NCBI GenBank assembly: GCA_009787035.1
Contig: WRGV01000003.1
Coordinates: 8,800 to 16,753 of the forward strand
DNA from: Propionibacteriaceae bacterium
GTDB lineage: Bacteria > Actinomycetota > Actinomycetes > Propionibacteriales > Propionibacteriaceae
Direction: 5' to 3'
DNA length: 7,954 nt
The position numbers were made by a program, and so were the translations under genes. This document shows positions 1 to 7,000 of this stretch, piece after piece. Under the pieces are notes generated by a model that did not search any database, had not been told where the DNA came from, and worked only from the letters and a program-made list of their open reading frames with translations. Positions within the stretch are counted from its first letter, which is position 1. Each line of letters starts with the position of its first letter.

Positions 1-8
1 CACAGCCT

Positions 9-3000
9 ATGGATGACACGCTTCGACTTGGTCTCGATGTCGGTTCGACGACGGTGAAGGCCGTGGTGCTGGACGCCTCCGGCACGATCCGCTTCAGCGA
101 CTACCGCCGCCACAACGCCGATGTGCGGGGCGAGCTGCGCCGCCTGCTGCTCGATGTGCTGGACGCCTTCCCGGACGACGTCGTCAAGGTCGCGATGACC
201 GGCAGCGGCGGCCTGGGTGTGGCCCAGCTGATGGGCGTGCCGTTCATCCAGGAGGTCGTGGCGGCCACGCGCGCGATCGAAAAGCGTTGTCCGCAAGCCG
301 ATGTGGTCATTGAGCTGGGCGGTGAGGATGCCAAGATCACCTACCTGCACCCGGTGCCCGAGCAGCGGATGAACGGCACGTGCGCCGGCGGCACGGGCGC
401 GTTCATCGACCAGATGGCGACGCTGCTCAAGACCGACGCCGCCGGCCTGAACGAGCTGGCCGGGCGCTACCAGAACCTCTACCCGATCGCGTCGCGCTGC
501 GGCGTGTTCGCCAAGTCGGACATCCAGCCGCTGCTGAACCAGGGCGCGGCGCACGAGGACATCGCGGCGTCCGTCTTCCAGGCCGTCGCCACGCAGACGA
601 TCGCGGGCCTGGCCTGCGGGCACCCGATCCGTGGGACGGTCGTCTTCCTGGGCGGGCCGCTGCACTTCCTGTCCCATCTGCGCGACGCGTACGTGCGCGC
701 GCTGGGCGACCATGCGGACGAGTTCATCACCCCCGACGACGGCCAGCTGTACGTCGCGCTCGGCGCGGCCATGCTGGCCAGCGGCCCGGCGCTGTCGCTG
801 CCGCACCTGGCGGCCAACCTGGATTCGACGGCCAGCCTCGGCATGGCGTCCAAGACCATGCGCCCGCTGTTCGCCGACGACGCGGAGCTGGCCGACTTCC
901 ACGAGCGCCACGGCGCCGAGGTCGTGCCGCAGGTCGATCTGAGCCAGGCCCAGGGCACGCTGTTCCTGGGCATCGACGCGGGCTCCACGACGATCAAGTC
1001 GGTGCTGATGGACGAGGCGGGCAGCATCGTTTTCAGCACATATGGGTCCAATGAGGGCGACCCGATCGCGGCCGCGCTGGGCATCGCGCGCCAGATCCGC
1101 GCCACACTGCCGTCCGACGCGATCATCGGACGTGCCTGCGTCACCGGCTACGGCGAGACGCTTGTCCAGGCCGCGCTGCACGCCGACGAGGGCGAGGTCG
1201 AGACGATGGCGCACTTCCGGGCCGCCGCGTCGGTCTGCCCGGGCGTGACCAGCGTCATCGACATCGGCGGGCAGGACATGAAGTTCCTGAAGATCCGGGG
1301 CGGCGCGGTCGATTCGATCGCCGTCAACGAGGCGTGCTCGTCGGGGTGTGGGTCGTTCCTGCAGACGTTCGCCGCGACGATGAACACCGACGTCGCCACC
1401 TTTGCGCACGAGGGCGTCACGTCGCAGGCGCCCGTCGACCTGGGCAGCCGCTGCACTGTCTTTATGAATTCGTCGGTCAAGCAGGCGCAGAAGGAGGGCG
1501 CGTCGCTGGCCGACATCTCGGCCGGACTGTCGTACTCAGTCGTGCGCAACGCCCTCTACAAGGTCATCAAGCTGCGCGACGCCGGCCAGCTCGGCGACAA
1601 GGTCGTCGTGCAAGGCGGCACCTTCCTGAACGACGCCGTGCTGCGGGCCTTCGAGCTGCTGACTGGTGTCAAGGTCGTCCGTCCCAACATCGCCGGGTTG
1701 ATGGGGGCGTACGGCGCCGCGCTGACCGCCAGGATGCACTGGACGCCGGGGCAGACGAGCGCCGTGATGACGCGCGACCTGGACGGCTTCGGCGTCGAGT
1801 CGACGCAGCGCACCTGCCAGCTGTGCCAGAACCACTGCAAGCTCACGATCACGACGTTCGACGACGGCGTCCGCAATGTGTCCGGCAACCGCTGCGACCG
1901 CGGCGCGTCGCTGGAGGCCCGGCCCAAGAAGTCGACCGTCCCGAACCTGTACGACTACAAGTACGCGCGGGTGTTCGGCTACCGACGGCTGACTGACGAG
2001 AAGGCGACGCGCGGGGCCATCGGCATTCCGCGCGCGCTGGGCATGTATGAGGATTACCCCTTGTGGTTCACGATTCTCACCAAGCTCGGGTTCAAGGTCA
2101 TGCTGTCGGGACGCACGTCCCACGCCCTGTTCGAGGCGGGCATGGAGTCGATTCCGGCCGAGAATGTCTGCTATCCGGCCAAGCTGGCGCACGGGCACAT
2201 CGAGTGGCTCATCGACAAGGGCGTCACGACGATTTTCTTCCCCTGCGTCAACTTCGAGCGCAAGCAGTTTGAGGACGCCGACAACAACTACAACTGCCCG
2301 ATCGTCGCGTACTACCCGCAGGTCATCGAGAAGAACGTCGACCGGCTGCGCGAGCAGGGCATTCGCTATCTCGACCCGATGGTCAACCTCGACAACCCCG
2401 AAAACCTGGCCAAGCGGCTGGTCGAGATCTTCGCCGACTGGCACGTGACGCCCGAGGAGGCCGCCGAGGCCGTCCAGGCCGGCTACGAGGAGCTCGACAG
2501 GTTCCACGAGGACGTCCGCGCCGAGGGCGACCGGGCGCTGCAGTACATGGCCGAGAACGGCGTGCGCGGCATCGTGTTGGCCGGGCGTCCGTACCACATC
2601 GATCCCGAGATCAACCACGGCATCCCCGAGGCGATCACCAAGCTCGGCATGGTCGTGCTGAGCGAGGATGCGCTGACCAGCGGCATGCGCCACACGCACC
2701 TGCAGCGCCCGATCCGCGTGATGGACCAGTGGCCCTACCACACGCGTCTGTACGAGGCCGCCGCCCAGGTGCGCGCGACCGCCGATCTCAACCTCGTCCA
2801 GCTCAACAGCTTCGGCTGCGGCGTCGACGCGATCACCACCGACGAGGTGCAGGAGATCCTCGAATCGGCCGGCGACGTCTACACGGTGATCAAGATCGAC
2901 GAGGTGAGCAACCTCGGCGCGGCGACGATCCGGCTGCGCAGCCTGCTGGCGGCCATGGCAGAGCGCGCCGATGATCACACCGATGATCACACCGATCACG

Positions 3001-4451
3001 CGCGGGCGCCGTTCCCGATCCGCCACGTCGCGACGCTGGCGCACCCGCAGGCGCAGGAGCGTCCGGATGTGGACGACGTCGACCCGATCCCCATGGTCGA
3101 GGTGCCCGATCGCGTGGCGTTTACCGAAGCCATGCGCGAAGACCACACGATCTTCGCGCCGCAGATGGCCCCGATCCACTTCCGCATGCTGGGCCCGATC
3201 TTCAACCGGTTCGGCTACCACGTGCGCATCCTGGAGCACGCGTCGACCGAGGACGTCGAGTGCGGCCTCAAGTTCGTCAACAACGACGCCTGCTTCCCGG
3301 CGATCATGGTGATCGGCCAGTTGATCAATGCGTTCCTGGACGGCAGTGCGGATCCCGATCATTCGTCCGTGCTGATCACGCAGACCGGCGGCATGTGCCG
3401 GGCGACCAACTACGTCGGCATGCTGCGCAAGGGGCTGCGCCAGGCGGGCTTCCCGCAGGTGCCGGTGCTGGCGCTGTCGGTGCAGGGCATCGAGTCGAAC
3501 CCGGGCTTCTCGCTGACGATCCCGATGCTGCACCAGGCGCTCAAGGCGCTGGTGATCGGCGACACCATCCAGAACGTGCTGCTGCGCGTGCGTCCGTACG
3601 AACGCGACGAGGGCAGCGCCAACGCGCTGTATGCCCGCTGGGATCAGATCACCCGCGAATGGTTCGCCAACGATGGCTACTCGCAGACCTGGGGCGGCCA
3701 GATCGGCTACCACAAGCTGCTTCGCCAGCTCGTGCGTGAGTTCGACCAGCTGCCGCTGCTCGACATCCCGCGCAAGCCGCGCGTCGGCGTGGTCGGCGAG
3801 ATCCTGGTCAAGTTCCAGCCCGACGCCAACAACAACGTCGTCGGCGTGCTGGAGGACGAAGGCTGCGAGGCCGTCCTTCCCGGCCTGGCCGGCTTCCTGG
3901 AGTACGGCATGGCCCCGGCGCAGTGGCGCCGCGACAACCTGGGCGTCGGCTCGAAGAAGTCCGTGCTGGGCAACCGGGCCGCGATCTGGGCGTTCGAGCG
4001 CTACCAGGCCCCGGCCAACGCCGCGCTCAAGGCGTGCAAGGGCAAGTTCACGGTGCCGCAGAGCATCTACACGACCCTGGAGCACGCCACGCCGGTGATC
4101 AGCCCCGGGACGGACGCCGGCGAGGGCTGGTTCCTGGTCGGCGAGATGATCGAGCTGATCGAACAGGGCACGCCCAACATCGTCTGCTGCCAGCCGTTCG
4201 CCTGCCTGCCCAACCACGTGGTCGGGCGCGGCGTGTTCAAGGAGCTGCGCCGCCTGCACCCGCAGGCCAACATCGTGTCGGTCGATTACGATCCCGGCGC
4301 GTCCGAGGTCAACCAGCTCAACCGCATCAAGCTGATGGTCGCCACCGCGCACAAGAACGCGGGCACGACCGCCGGCCTGGCGCCGTGGGACGACGCCGAC
4401 ACCGTGGACGACCTGGCCGCCCGCCCGCTGGTGGACGCCGCGGTGGAGTAG
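9..4451 (+). CDS. Acyl-CoA dehydratase activase-related giant fusion protein (double BcrA/HgdC-type ATPase + DUF2229 + HgdB-like)
   Basis: A 1480-residue protein related to activators of 2-hydroxyacyl-CoA dehydratases, which use ATP to push a low-potential electron onto the dehydratase. Two ASKHA-fold ATPase domains occur in tandem. Domain 1 (about 5-258) has DVGSTT at 10-15, GGED at 104-107 and cysteines C125 and C164. Domain 2 (about 317-576) has DAGSTT at 323-328, GGQD at 420-423 and C443 and C482. Both cysteine pairs are 39 residues apart, as in HgdC, where the pair binds the [4Fe-4S] cluster shared by a dimer. A four-cysteine motif follows (C603, C606, C610, C629). Next come a DUF2229-like region (about 670-960; C721, C746, C763, C937), an Asp/His linker (988-997) and an HgdB-like cysteine-rich region (about 1045-1440; C1085, C1095, C1130, C1393, C1394, C1399). 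The ATG at 9 fits the family N-terminus, but only 8 bases precede it, no ribosome site is visible and the frame stays open to the window edge, so a start further left is possible. The substrate is unknown, and no partner dehydratase gene lies in the window. It is probably cytosolic and oxygen-sensitive (inference). Confidence 0.94.
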   Translation: MDDTLRLGLDVGSTTVKAVVLDASGTIRFSDYRRHNADVRGELRRLLLDVLDAFPDDVVKVAMTGSGGLGVAQLMGVPFIQEVVAATRAIEKRCPQADVVIELGGEDAKITYLHPVPEQRMNGTCAGGTGAFIDQMATLLKTDAAGLNELAGRYQNLYPIASRCGVFAKSDIQPLLNQGAAHEDIAASVFQAVATQTIAGLACGHPIRGTVVFLGGPLHFLSHLRDAYVRALGDHADEFITPDDGQLYVALGAAMLASGPALSLPHLAANLDSTASLGMASKTMRPLFADDAELADFHERHGAEVVPQVDLSQAQGTLFLGIDAGSTTIKSVLMDEAGSIVFSTYGSNEGDPIAAALGIARQIRATLPSDAIIGRACVTGYGETLVQAALHADEGEVETMAHFRAAASVCPGVTSVIDIGGQDMKFLKIRGGAVDSIAVNEACSSGCGSFLQTFAATMNTDVATFAHEGVTSQAPVDLGSRCTVFMNSSVKQAQKEGASLADISAGLSYSVVRNALYKVIKLRDAGQLGDKVVVQGGTFLNDAVLRAFELLTGVKVVRPNIAGLMGAYGAALTARMHWTPGQTSAVMTRDLDGFGVESTQRTCQLCQNHCKLTITTFDDGVRNVSGNRCDRGASLEARPKKSTVPNLYDYKYARVFGYRRLTDEKATRGAIGIPRALGMYEDYPLWFTILTKLGFKVMLSGRTSHALFEAGMESIPAENVCYPAKLAHGHIEWLIDKGVTTIFFPCVNFERKQFEDADNNYNCPIVAYYPQVIEKNVDRLREQGIRYLDPMVNLDNPENLAKRLVEIFADWHVTPEEAAEAVQAGYEELDRFHEDVRAEGDRALQYMAENGVRGIVLAGRPYHIDPEINHGIPEAITKLGMVVLSEDALTSGMRHTHLQRPIRVMDQWPYHTRLYEAAAQVRATADLNLVQLNSFGCGVDAITTDEVQEILESAGDVYTVIKIDEVSNLGAATIRLRSLLAAMAERADDHTDDHTDHARAPFPIRHVATLAHPQAQERPDVDDVDPIPMVEVPDRVAFTEAMREDHTIFAPQMAPIHFRMLGPIFNRFGYHVRILEHASTEDVECGLKFVNNDACFPAIMVIGQLINAFLDGSADPDHSSVLITQTGGMCRATNYVGMLRKGLRQAGFPQVPVLALSVQGIESNPGFSLTIPMLHQALKALVIGDTIQNVLLRVRPYERDEGSANALYARWDQITREWFANDGYSQTWGGQIGYHKLLRQLVREFDQLPLLDIPRKPRVGVVGEILVKFQPDANNNVVGVLEDEGCEAVLPGLAGFLEYGMAPAQWRRDNLGVGSKKSVLGNRAAIWAFERYQAPANAALKACKGKFTVPQSIYTTLEHATPVISPGTDAGEGWFLVGEMIELIEQGTPNIVCCQPFACLPNHVVGRGVFKELRRLHPQANIVSVDYDPGASEVNQLNRIKLMVATAHKNAGTTAGLAPWDDADTVDDLAARPLVDAAVE
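2970..2999 (+). repeat. 12-bp tandem repeat encoding an Asp/His-rich linker
   Basis: The unit GATGATCACACC occurs twice back to back (2970-2981 and 2982-2993) and is followed by a partial GATCAC copy (2994-2999). The repeat keeps the reading frame and encodes DDHT-DDHT-DH in the low-conservation linker between the DUF2229-like and HgdB-like parts of the fusion protein. It could vary in copy number between strains without breaking the frame, or the histidines could bind metal. Neither is shown by the sequence. Confidence 0.8.
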
Positions 4452-4457
4452 CCACCC

Positions 4458-4477
4458 CTCACAAGGGCTCTTGTGAG
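4458..4477 (+). terminator. Perfect 8-bp stem-loop after the activase-like gene
   Basis: CTCACAAG and its exact reverse complement CTTGTGAG flank a four-base loop (GGCT), six bases after the TAG stop of the fusion gene. There is no clear T-run afterwards, only GGTTTCT a few bases on. Actinobacterial terminators often lack a U-tract, so a terminator or 3'-end processing hairpin is the likeliest reading. The palindrome could instead be an operator for the downstream gene, because it lies 58-78 bases before that gene's start. Confidence 0.5.
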
Positions 4478-4498
4478 CCAGGTTTCTGCCCGACGGAC

Positions 4499-4504
4499 TA
4501 CGCT
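4499..4504 (+). promoter_or_regulatory. Possible -10 box for the LRV-DsbA gene
   Basis: TACGCT fits the TANNNT pattern of actinobacterial housekeeping -10 elements and lies 31 bases before the ATG at 4536, downstream of the stem-loop at 4458-4477. No convincing -35 hexamer sits 16-18 bases upstream. The only TTGTGA (4471-4476) is 22 bases away and inside the stem. This is weak evidence on its own. Confidence 0.25.
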
Positions 4505-4535
4505 GGATACCAGACGAAACGAGCTGAGGATGAGC

Positions 4536-5558
4536 ATGAGTGATTACACCAGCCTGGACGAGGCCACCGCGGCCGTCCACAATCCGGGGACGACACCCGA
4601 CCAACTCTTCCTGATTGCCAGCAACCAGCCGACGCTGTGGCTGGATGTGGTGGCGCATCCGAACGCGTACCCCGGCCTGCTCGACTGGCTGCAGATCAAG
4701 GGCGACGCGAGCGTGCAGGCCGCCGTGGCGACGCGCCGGGCGCAGATGGCCGCCGGGGGCCCGCCCACGCCGCTGATGCGCGCCGGCGCCAAGCTGCCGC
4801 AGTGGGTCATTCCGGTGATCACGGGGCTGTCGGTGATCATCGTCGTCCTGGCTGTGATCATGGCCATGCTGTTGTTTGATCGCAATGATCAGGTCGGCAC
4901 GGCGACGACGTCCACGCCCGTGGCGTCCGCCAAGCCCGCGACGGCGTCCCAGCCCGCCACCGTCGGCCAGCAGATCAAGCCGCCGAACCTGACCAGCGAC
5001 GGGGCCGCGATCGTCGCGAACCCGACGGACGCAAACGCGCAGCTGATCCTGGACATCCACGTCGACTACCAGTGCCCGGTGTGCGAGGCGTACGAGAAGT
5101 TCTTCGGCAAGACCTTCGACCAGCTGACCAGCTCGGGACAGGTGCTGTTCCGCTACCACATCCGCAGCTTCCTCGACAACGACCTGGGCAACAGCTCGTC
5201 GCTGGCGGCGGGCGTCGCGGCGACGTGCGCCGACACCGTCGGCTCGTTCCAGGCGTACAACGACGCCATCTGGGCGCACCAGCCGGCCGAGGGCACGGGC
5301 TACACCGACGCCCAGCTGCGCACCGACTTCGCGGCCGACGCGGGCATCACCGGCGACAACCTGACCAAGTTCCAGGCGTGCTACGACCAGTGGCAGACCA
5401 TGCAGGTCGTGCAGAACATGGAGACGATCAACCTGAACTCCGGCGTCAATGCGACCCCGACGTTCCTGGTCAACGGGAAGAAGGTCGACCTGTCCAAGAC
5501 GCAGGCCGATCCGGCGGCCGTCCTGGCGACGCTGAAGGCGGCTGCGGGCGTTAAGTGA
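4536..5558 (+). CDS. Membrane-anchored DsbA-like thiol oxidoreductase with N-terminal variant leucine-rich repeat domain
   Basis: A 340-residue protein with three parts. Residues 1-69 resemble the variant leucine-rich repeat (LRV) domain common in actinobacterial proteins (HNPGTTPDQL at 15-24, HPNAYPGLLDWL at 41-52). Residues 90-114 form one strongly hydrophobic membrane segment preceded by basic residues, which predicts the N-terminus inside and the C-terminus outside. A Pro/Ala/Thr-rich linker (119-150) leads to a DsbA-like thioredoxin fold with active site CPVC (180-183) and the cis-proline loop TP (307-308). Two further cysteines, C231 and C282, could form a structural disulfide. The likely role is making or isomerising disulfides in exported proteins; the redox partner is not visible. 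The start at 4536 is preferred because GAGGA (4526-4530) sits five bases upstream. Starts at 4473 and 4530 are also in frame, but 4473 would lie inside the preceding hairpin. The cytoplasmic LRV part suggests a protein-protein contact (inference). Confidence 0.9.
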   Translation: MSDYTSLDEATAAVHNPGTTPDQLFLIASNQPTLWLDVVAHPNAYPGLLDWLQIKGDASVQAAVATRRAQMAAGGPPTPLMRAGAKLPQWVIPVITGLSVIIVVLAVIMAMLLFDRNDQVGTATTSTPVASAKPATASQPATVGQQIKPPNLTSDGAAIVANPTDANAQLILDIHVDYQCPVCEAYEKFFGKTFDQLTSSGQVLFRYHIRSFLDNDLGNSSSLAAGVAATCADTVGSFQAYNDAIWAHQPAEGTGYTDAQLRTDFAADAGITGDNLTKFQACYDQWQTMQVVQNMETINLNSGVNATPTFLVNGKKVDLSKTQADPAAVLATLKAAAGVK

Positions 5559-5580
5559 TGCCGGCGGGGTTGGCGCACGC

Positions 5581-5586
5581 TAGTGT
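5581..5586 (+). promoter_or_regulatory. Possible -10 box for the small membrane protein gene
   Basis: TAGTGT matches the TANNNT pattern and lies in the 80-base gap before the ATG at 5639. No -35 hexamer is recognisable at the usual distance. A TTGGCG (5570-5575) is far too close to serve. If used, transcription would start near 5593, leaving a leader of about 46 bases that includes most of the hairpin at 5590-5616. Confidence 0.22.
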
Positions 5587-5589
5587 TGT

Positions 5590-5616
5590 GCTCGGGAAAC
5601 CGGGGTTCCCGCGAGC
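5590..5616 (+). terminator. Imperfect stem-loop between the DsbA-like and small membrane protein genes
   Basis: GCTC pairs with GAGC and GGGAA pairs with TTCCC around a seven-base loop; two bases (GC) bulge on the 3' side. It lies 31 bases after the DsbA-like stop and ends seven bases before the ribosome-binding sequence of the next gene. No T-run follows. It may be a weak terminator for the gene upstream or a leader hairpin affecting translation of the gene downstream. The sequence does not decide between them. Confidence 0.35.
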
Positions 5617-5638
5617 ACGCACGAGGTGAGGAGCGTCC

Positions 5639-6214
5639 ATGGCGCAGCGTCAGTCAGCCGGTGATTACTTCGCCGCGATCAAGCGGAACGCCCCGGTGGT
5701 GCTGTCGGGCATCAAGGAGATGGCCGGCGCGCAGCTGAAGCCGTCGCTGAAGCATCTCGGCATCGGTGCGGGCATGATGGGCGGCGTCGGCGTGTTCGGC
5801 ATGGCCGTCTTCCGCTTCTTCGCGCTGTCGGTCGCGTTCCTGCTGTCGTTCGCGTTCAACAAGGGCGCCCATCTGAGCCTGCTGCTGTCGCTGTTCCTCG
5901 GGTTCCTGGTGGCCGCCTTCGGCGTTGCGCTGTTCGGACTGGCGCTGTTCATCCTGGGCAAGCGGCAGTTCGCGCAGATCAGCGGCCCGACCGACGCGAT
6001 GGCCGAGCTGTCGTCCACGATGGACGAGGTGTCGCAGGCCGCGACGGCGGGGGCCGACATCGCCAAGGCCGGCCCGCCCCGCCACGCGGGCGACGAGGCC
6101 GCCCAGGCGCACAGGCCCGCGGCACACTACGTGGTCGATCCGATCTGGGCCGCCAAGCAGCGGGCCGCACAGCGCGCGGCCGACAAGGCCGCGAAGGCCG
6201 CAGCTACAGATTGA
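5639..6214 (+). CDS. Small integral membrane protein, phage holin superfamily III (Holin-X/DUF1469)-like
   Basis: A 191-residue protein with a short amphipathic N-terminus (MAQRQSAGDYFAAIKRNAPV), two hydrophobic segments (about 45-75 and 77-107) forming a helical hairpin, and a soluble tail. The layout matches actinobacterial Holin-X/DUF1469 proteins: a charged helix, a glycine-rich entry into the membrane (GIGAGMMGG at 41-49), then two membrane helices. Despite the name, such chromosomal proteins are usually not phage lysis holins, and no phage genes are nearby. The C-terminal 20 or so residues are rich in Ala, Lys, Arg and Gln and probably form a basic helix. The start is well supported by AGGTGAGGAG (5624-5633), five bases upstream of ATG. 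Its last 11 bases overlap the end of the convergent methyltransferase-like gene. The function is unknown; the family call rests on topology and general similarity. Confidence 0.72.
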   Translation: MAQRQSAGDYFAAIKRNAPVVLSGIKEMAGAQLKPSLKHLGIGAGMMGGVGVFGMAVFRFFALSVAFLLSFAFNKGAHLSLLLSLFLGFLVAAFGVALFGLALFILGKRQFAQISGPTDAMAELSSTMDEVSQAATAGADIAKAGPPRHAGDEAAQAHRPAAHYVVDPIWAAKQRAAQRAADKAAKAAATD

Positions 6215-6953
6215 TGACGAGCCCGGCGGTGGGCTGGGGACGGGTGCGCAGCGCCGTGCTCAGCGCGGTGTGATCGACGGTGGCGCGCCAGCAGCGCAGT
6301 TGGTACGGCAGACGCAGCTCGTTGGCGCTGGCGGCGCCGCTGTAGATGGATGCGACATCGTCCAGAAGCTTGGTGCGCACGGCCGTTTCGAGCTGGTCGA
6401 CGGCGTCCTGGCTGGACACCATGTCGAGCAGCGCCATGCGGGCGGTGGGCACCCAGATGCGGAAGTCGCGCGAGGCCTGGCGGGTGAAGAAGCGGCTCGC
6501 CATGAGCGGTGCGATGGCCGACGACTGGTCGTCGCCCTTCATGGCCTCCGGGTCGACCGAGCGCATGAGTGAGATCAGTCGACGCACCCAGGGCACCGAA
6601 TCGTCCCGAATGAAATAGCTTGTCGCAAGCGTTCCGCCCGGGTGCAGCACGCGGGCGAACTCGGGCATCGCCAGGCCGAGGGACAGCTGCGCGGCCATCT
6701 GGTGCACCAGCACCAGCCCGAAGTGGTAGCCGACGAACGGCAGGGACTCGGCGCGTCCGACGACGGGCGTGACGTGCGGTGTGGCGACGAATCTGCGGGC
6801 GTGTTCGAGATCCGAGGTCACCGTGACGACGTCTTGTCCCGCGCCGGCGATGAGCCGCGGGACGCCGCCCGACGGGGCAAGCACAAGCGCCTGGCCTTCG
6901 CAGTCCGCGGTGAGCCAGGTGAGGGCAGCTTCGGGGAAGTCCACTCGGGGCAT
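6204..6953 (-). CDS. Class I SAM-dependent methyltransferase-like protein
   Basis: A 249-residue protein resembling a family of actinobacterial small-molecule or unassigned methyltransferases. Visible family landmarks are AESLPF (68-73), the FGLVLVHQ strand (78-85), FARVLHPGGTLA (99-110) and RDDSVPWVRRL (116-126), then LPYQLRCWRATVDH (215-228) near the C-terminus. The glycine-rich SAM loop is degenerate: LVLAPSGG (23-30) replaces the usual GxGxG, and the acidic residue after strand 2 is shifted (D48 in VTVTSD). SAM binding may therefore be weakened or lost. The substrate is unknown. ATG at 6953 is the first possible start, because an in-frame TAA lies four codons upstream. There is no ribosome-binding sequence, and a -10-like box sits where a leaderless message would need it. 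Its 3' end overlaps the convergent membrane protein gene by 11 bp. A short inverted repeat inside its end (6220-6235, AGCCC/GGGCT) could slow rightward transcription. Confidence 0.8.
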   Translation of the reverse strand: MPRVDFPEAALTWLTADCEGQALVLAPSGGVPRLIAGAGQDVVTVTSDLEHARRFVATPHVTPVVGRAESLPFVGYHFGLVLVHQMAAQLSLGLAMPEFARVLHPGGTLATSYFIRDDSVPWVRRLISLMRSVDPEAMKGDDQSSAIAPLMASRFFTRQASRDFRIWVPTARMALLDMVSSQDAVDQLETAVRTKLLDDVASIYSGAASANELRLPYQLRCWRATVDHTALSTALRTRPQPTAGLVINL

Positions 6954-6959
6954 GAGGCA

Positions 6960-6965
6960 ACTTTA
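6960..6965 (-). promoter_or_regulatory. -10 box for a probable leaderless methyltransferase transcript
   Basis: On the minus strand TAAAGT, close to the TATAAT consensus, ends six bases before the ATG at 6953. The expected transcription start therefore falls on the A of ATG. The bases between (TGCCTC) and those just upstream hold no Shine-Dalgarno-like run. No strong -35 hexamer is visible 16-18 bases upstream; that position lies in the loop of the adjacent hairpin. Leaderless genes are common in Actinomycetota. Confidence 0.5.
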
Positions 6966-6967
6966 GC

Positions 6968-7000
6968 CCCGCGGACGTCCCGAACCGGGGACCACGCGGG
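6968..7000 (-). terminator. Two-part stem-loop after the DUF2079 gene
   Basis: Read on the minus strand, one base after the TAA stop of the DUF2079 gene, CCCGCG pairs with CGCGGG (6 bp). After a small internal loop (TG opposite GTC), GTCCC pairs with GGGAC (5 bp) around a six-base loop. No T-run follows; the next bases lead into the TAAAGT box. The stem fills almost the whole 48-base gap and should act as a terminator-like hairpin that insulates the methyltransferase gene from the one upstream. Confidence 0.55.

Noticed and set aside
4473..4535. A 21-residue N-terminal extension of the DsbA-like protein from the ATG-like start at 4473
   Set aside because: The region overlaps the stem-loop and the possible -10 box, encodes an Arg/Thr-rich stretch unlike an LRV start, and the ATG at 4536 has a well-spaced GAGGA.
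4816..4891. Four TGATCA sites within 76 bp, which looked like a protein-binding or methylation-site cluster
   Set aside because: Three arise from repeated Val-Ile dipeptides (GTG-ATC-A) in the membrane helix and the fourth from Asn-Asp-Gln, so codon choice explains them. Spacing (18, 21, 31) is not regular.
1536..5279. A 1247-codon open frame on the minus strand, antisense to the activase-like and DsbA-like genes
   Set aside because: It spans two well-supported genes and their gap, is dominated by Arg, Ala, Gly, His, Asp and Val as expected from the mirror of GC-rich codons, and shows no recognisable domain. It is a GC-bias shadow.
5639..6214. Holin-X similarity read as evidence of a prophage
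   Set aside because: No endolysin, portal, terminase, integrase or other phage gene is present, and proteins of this topology are common chromosomal genes in Actinomycetota.
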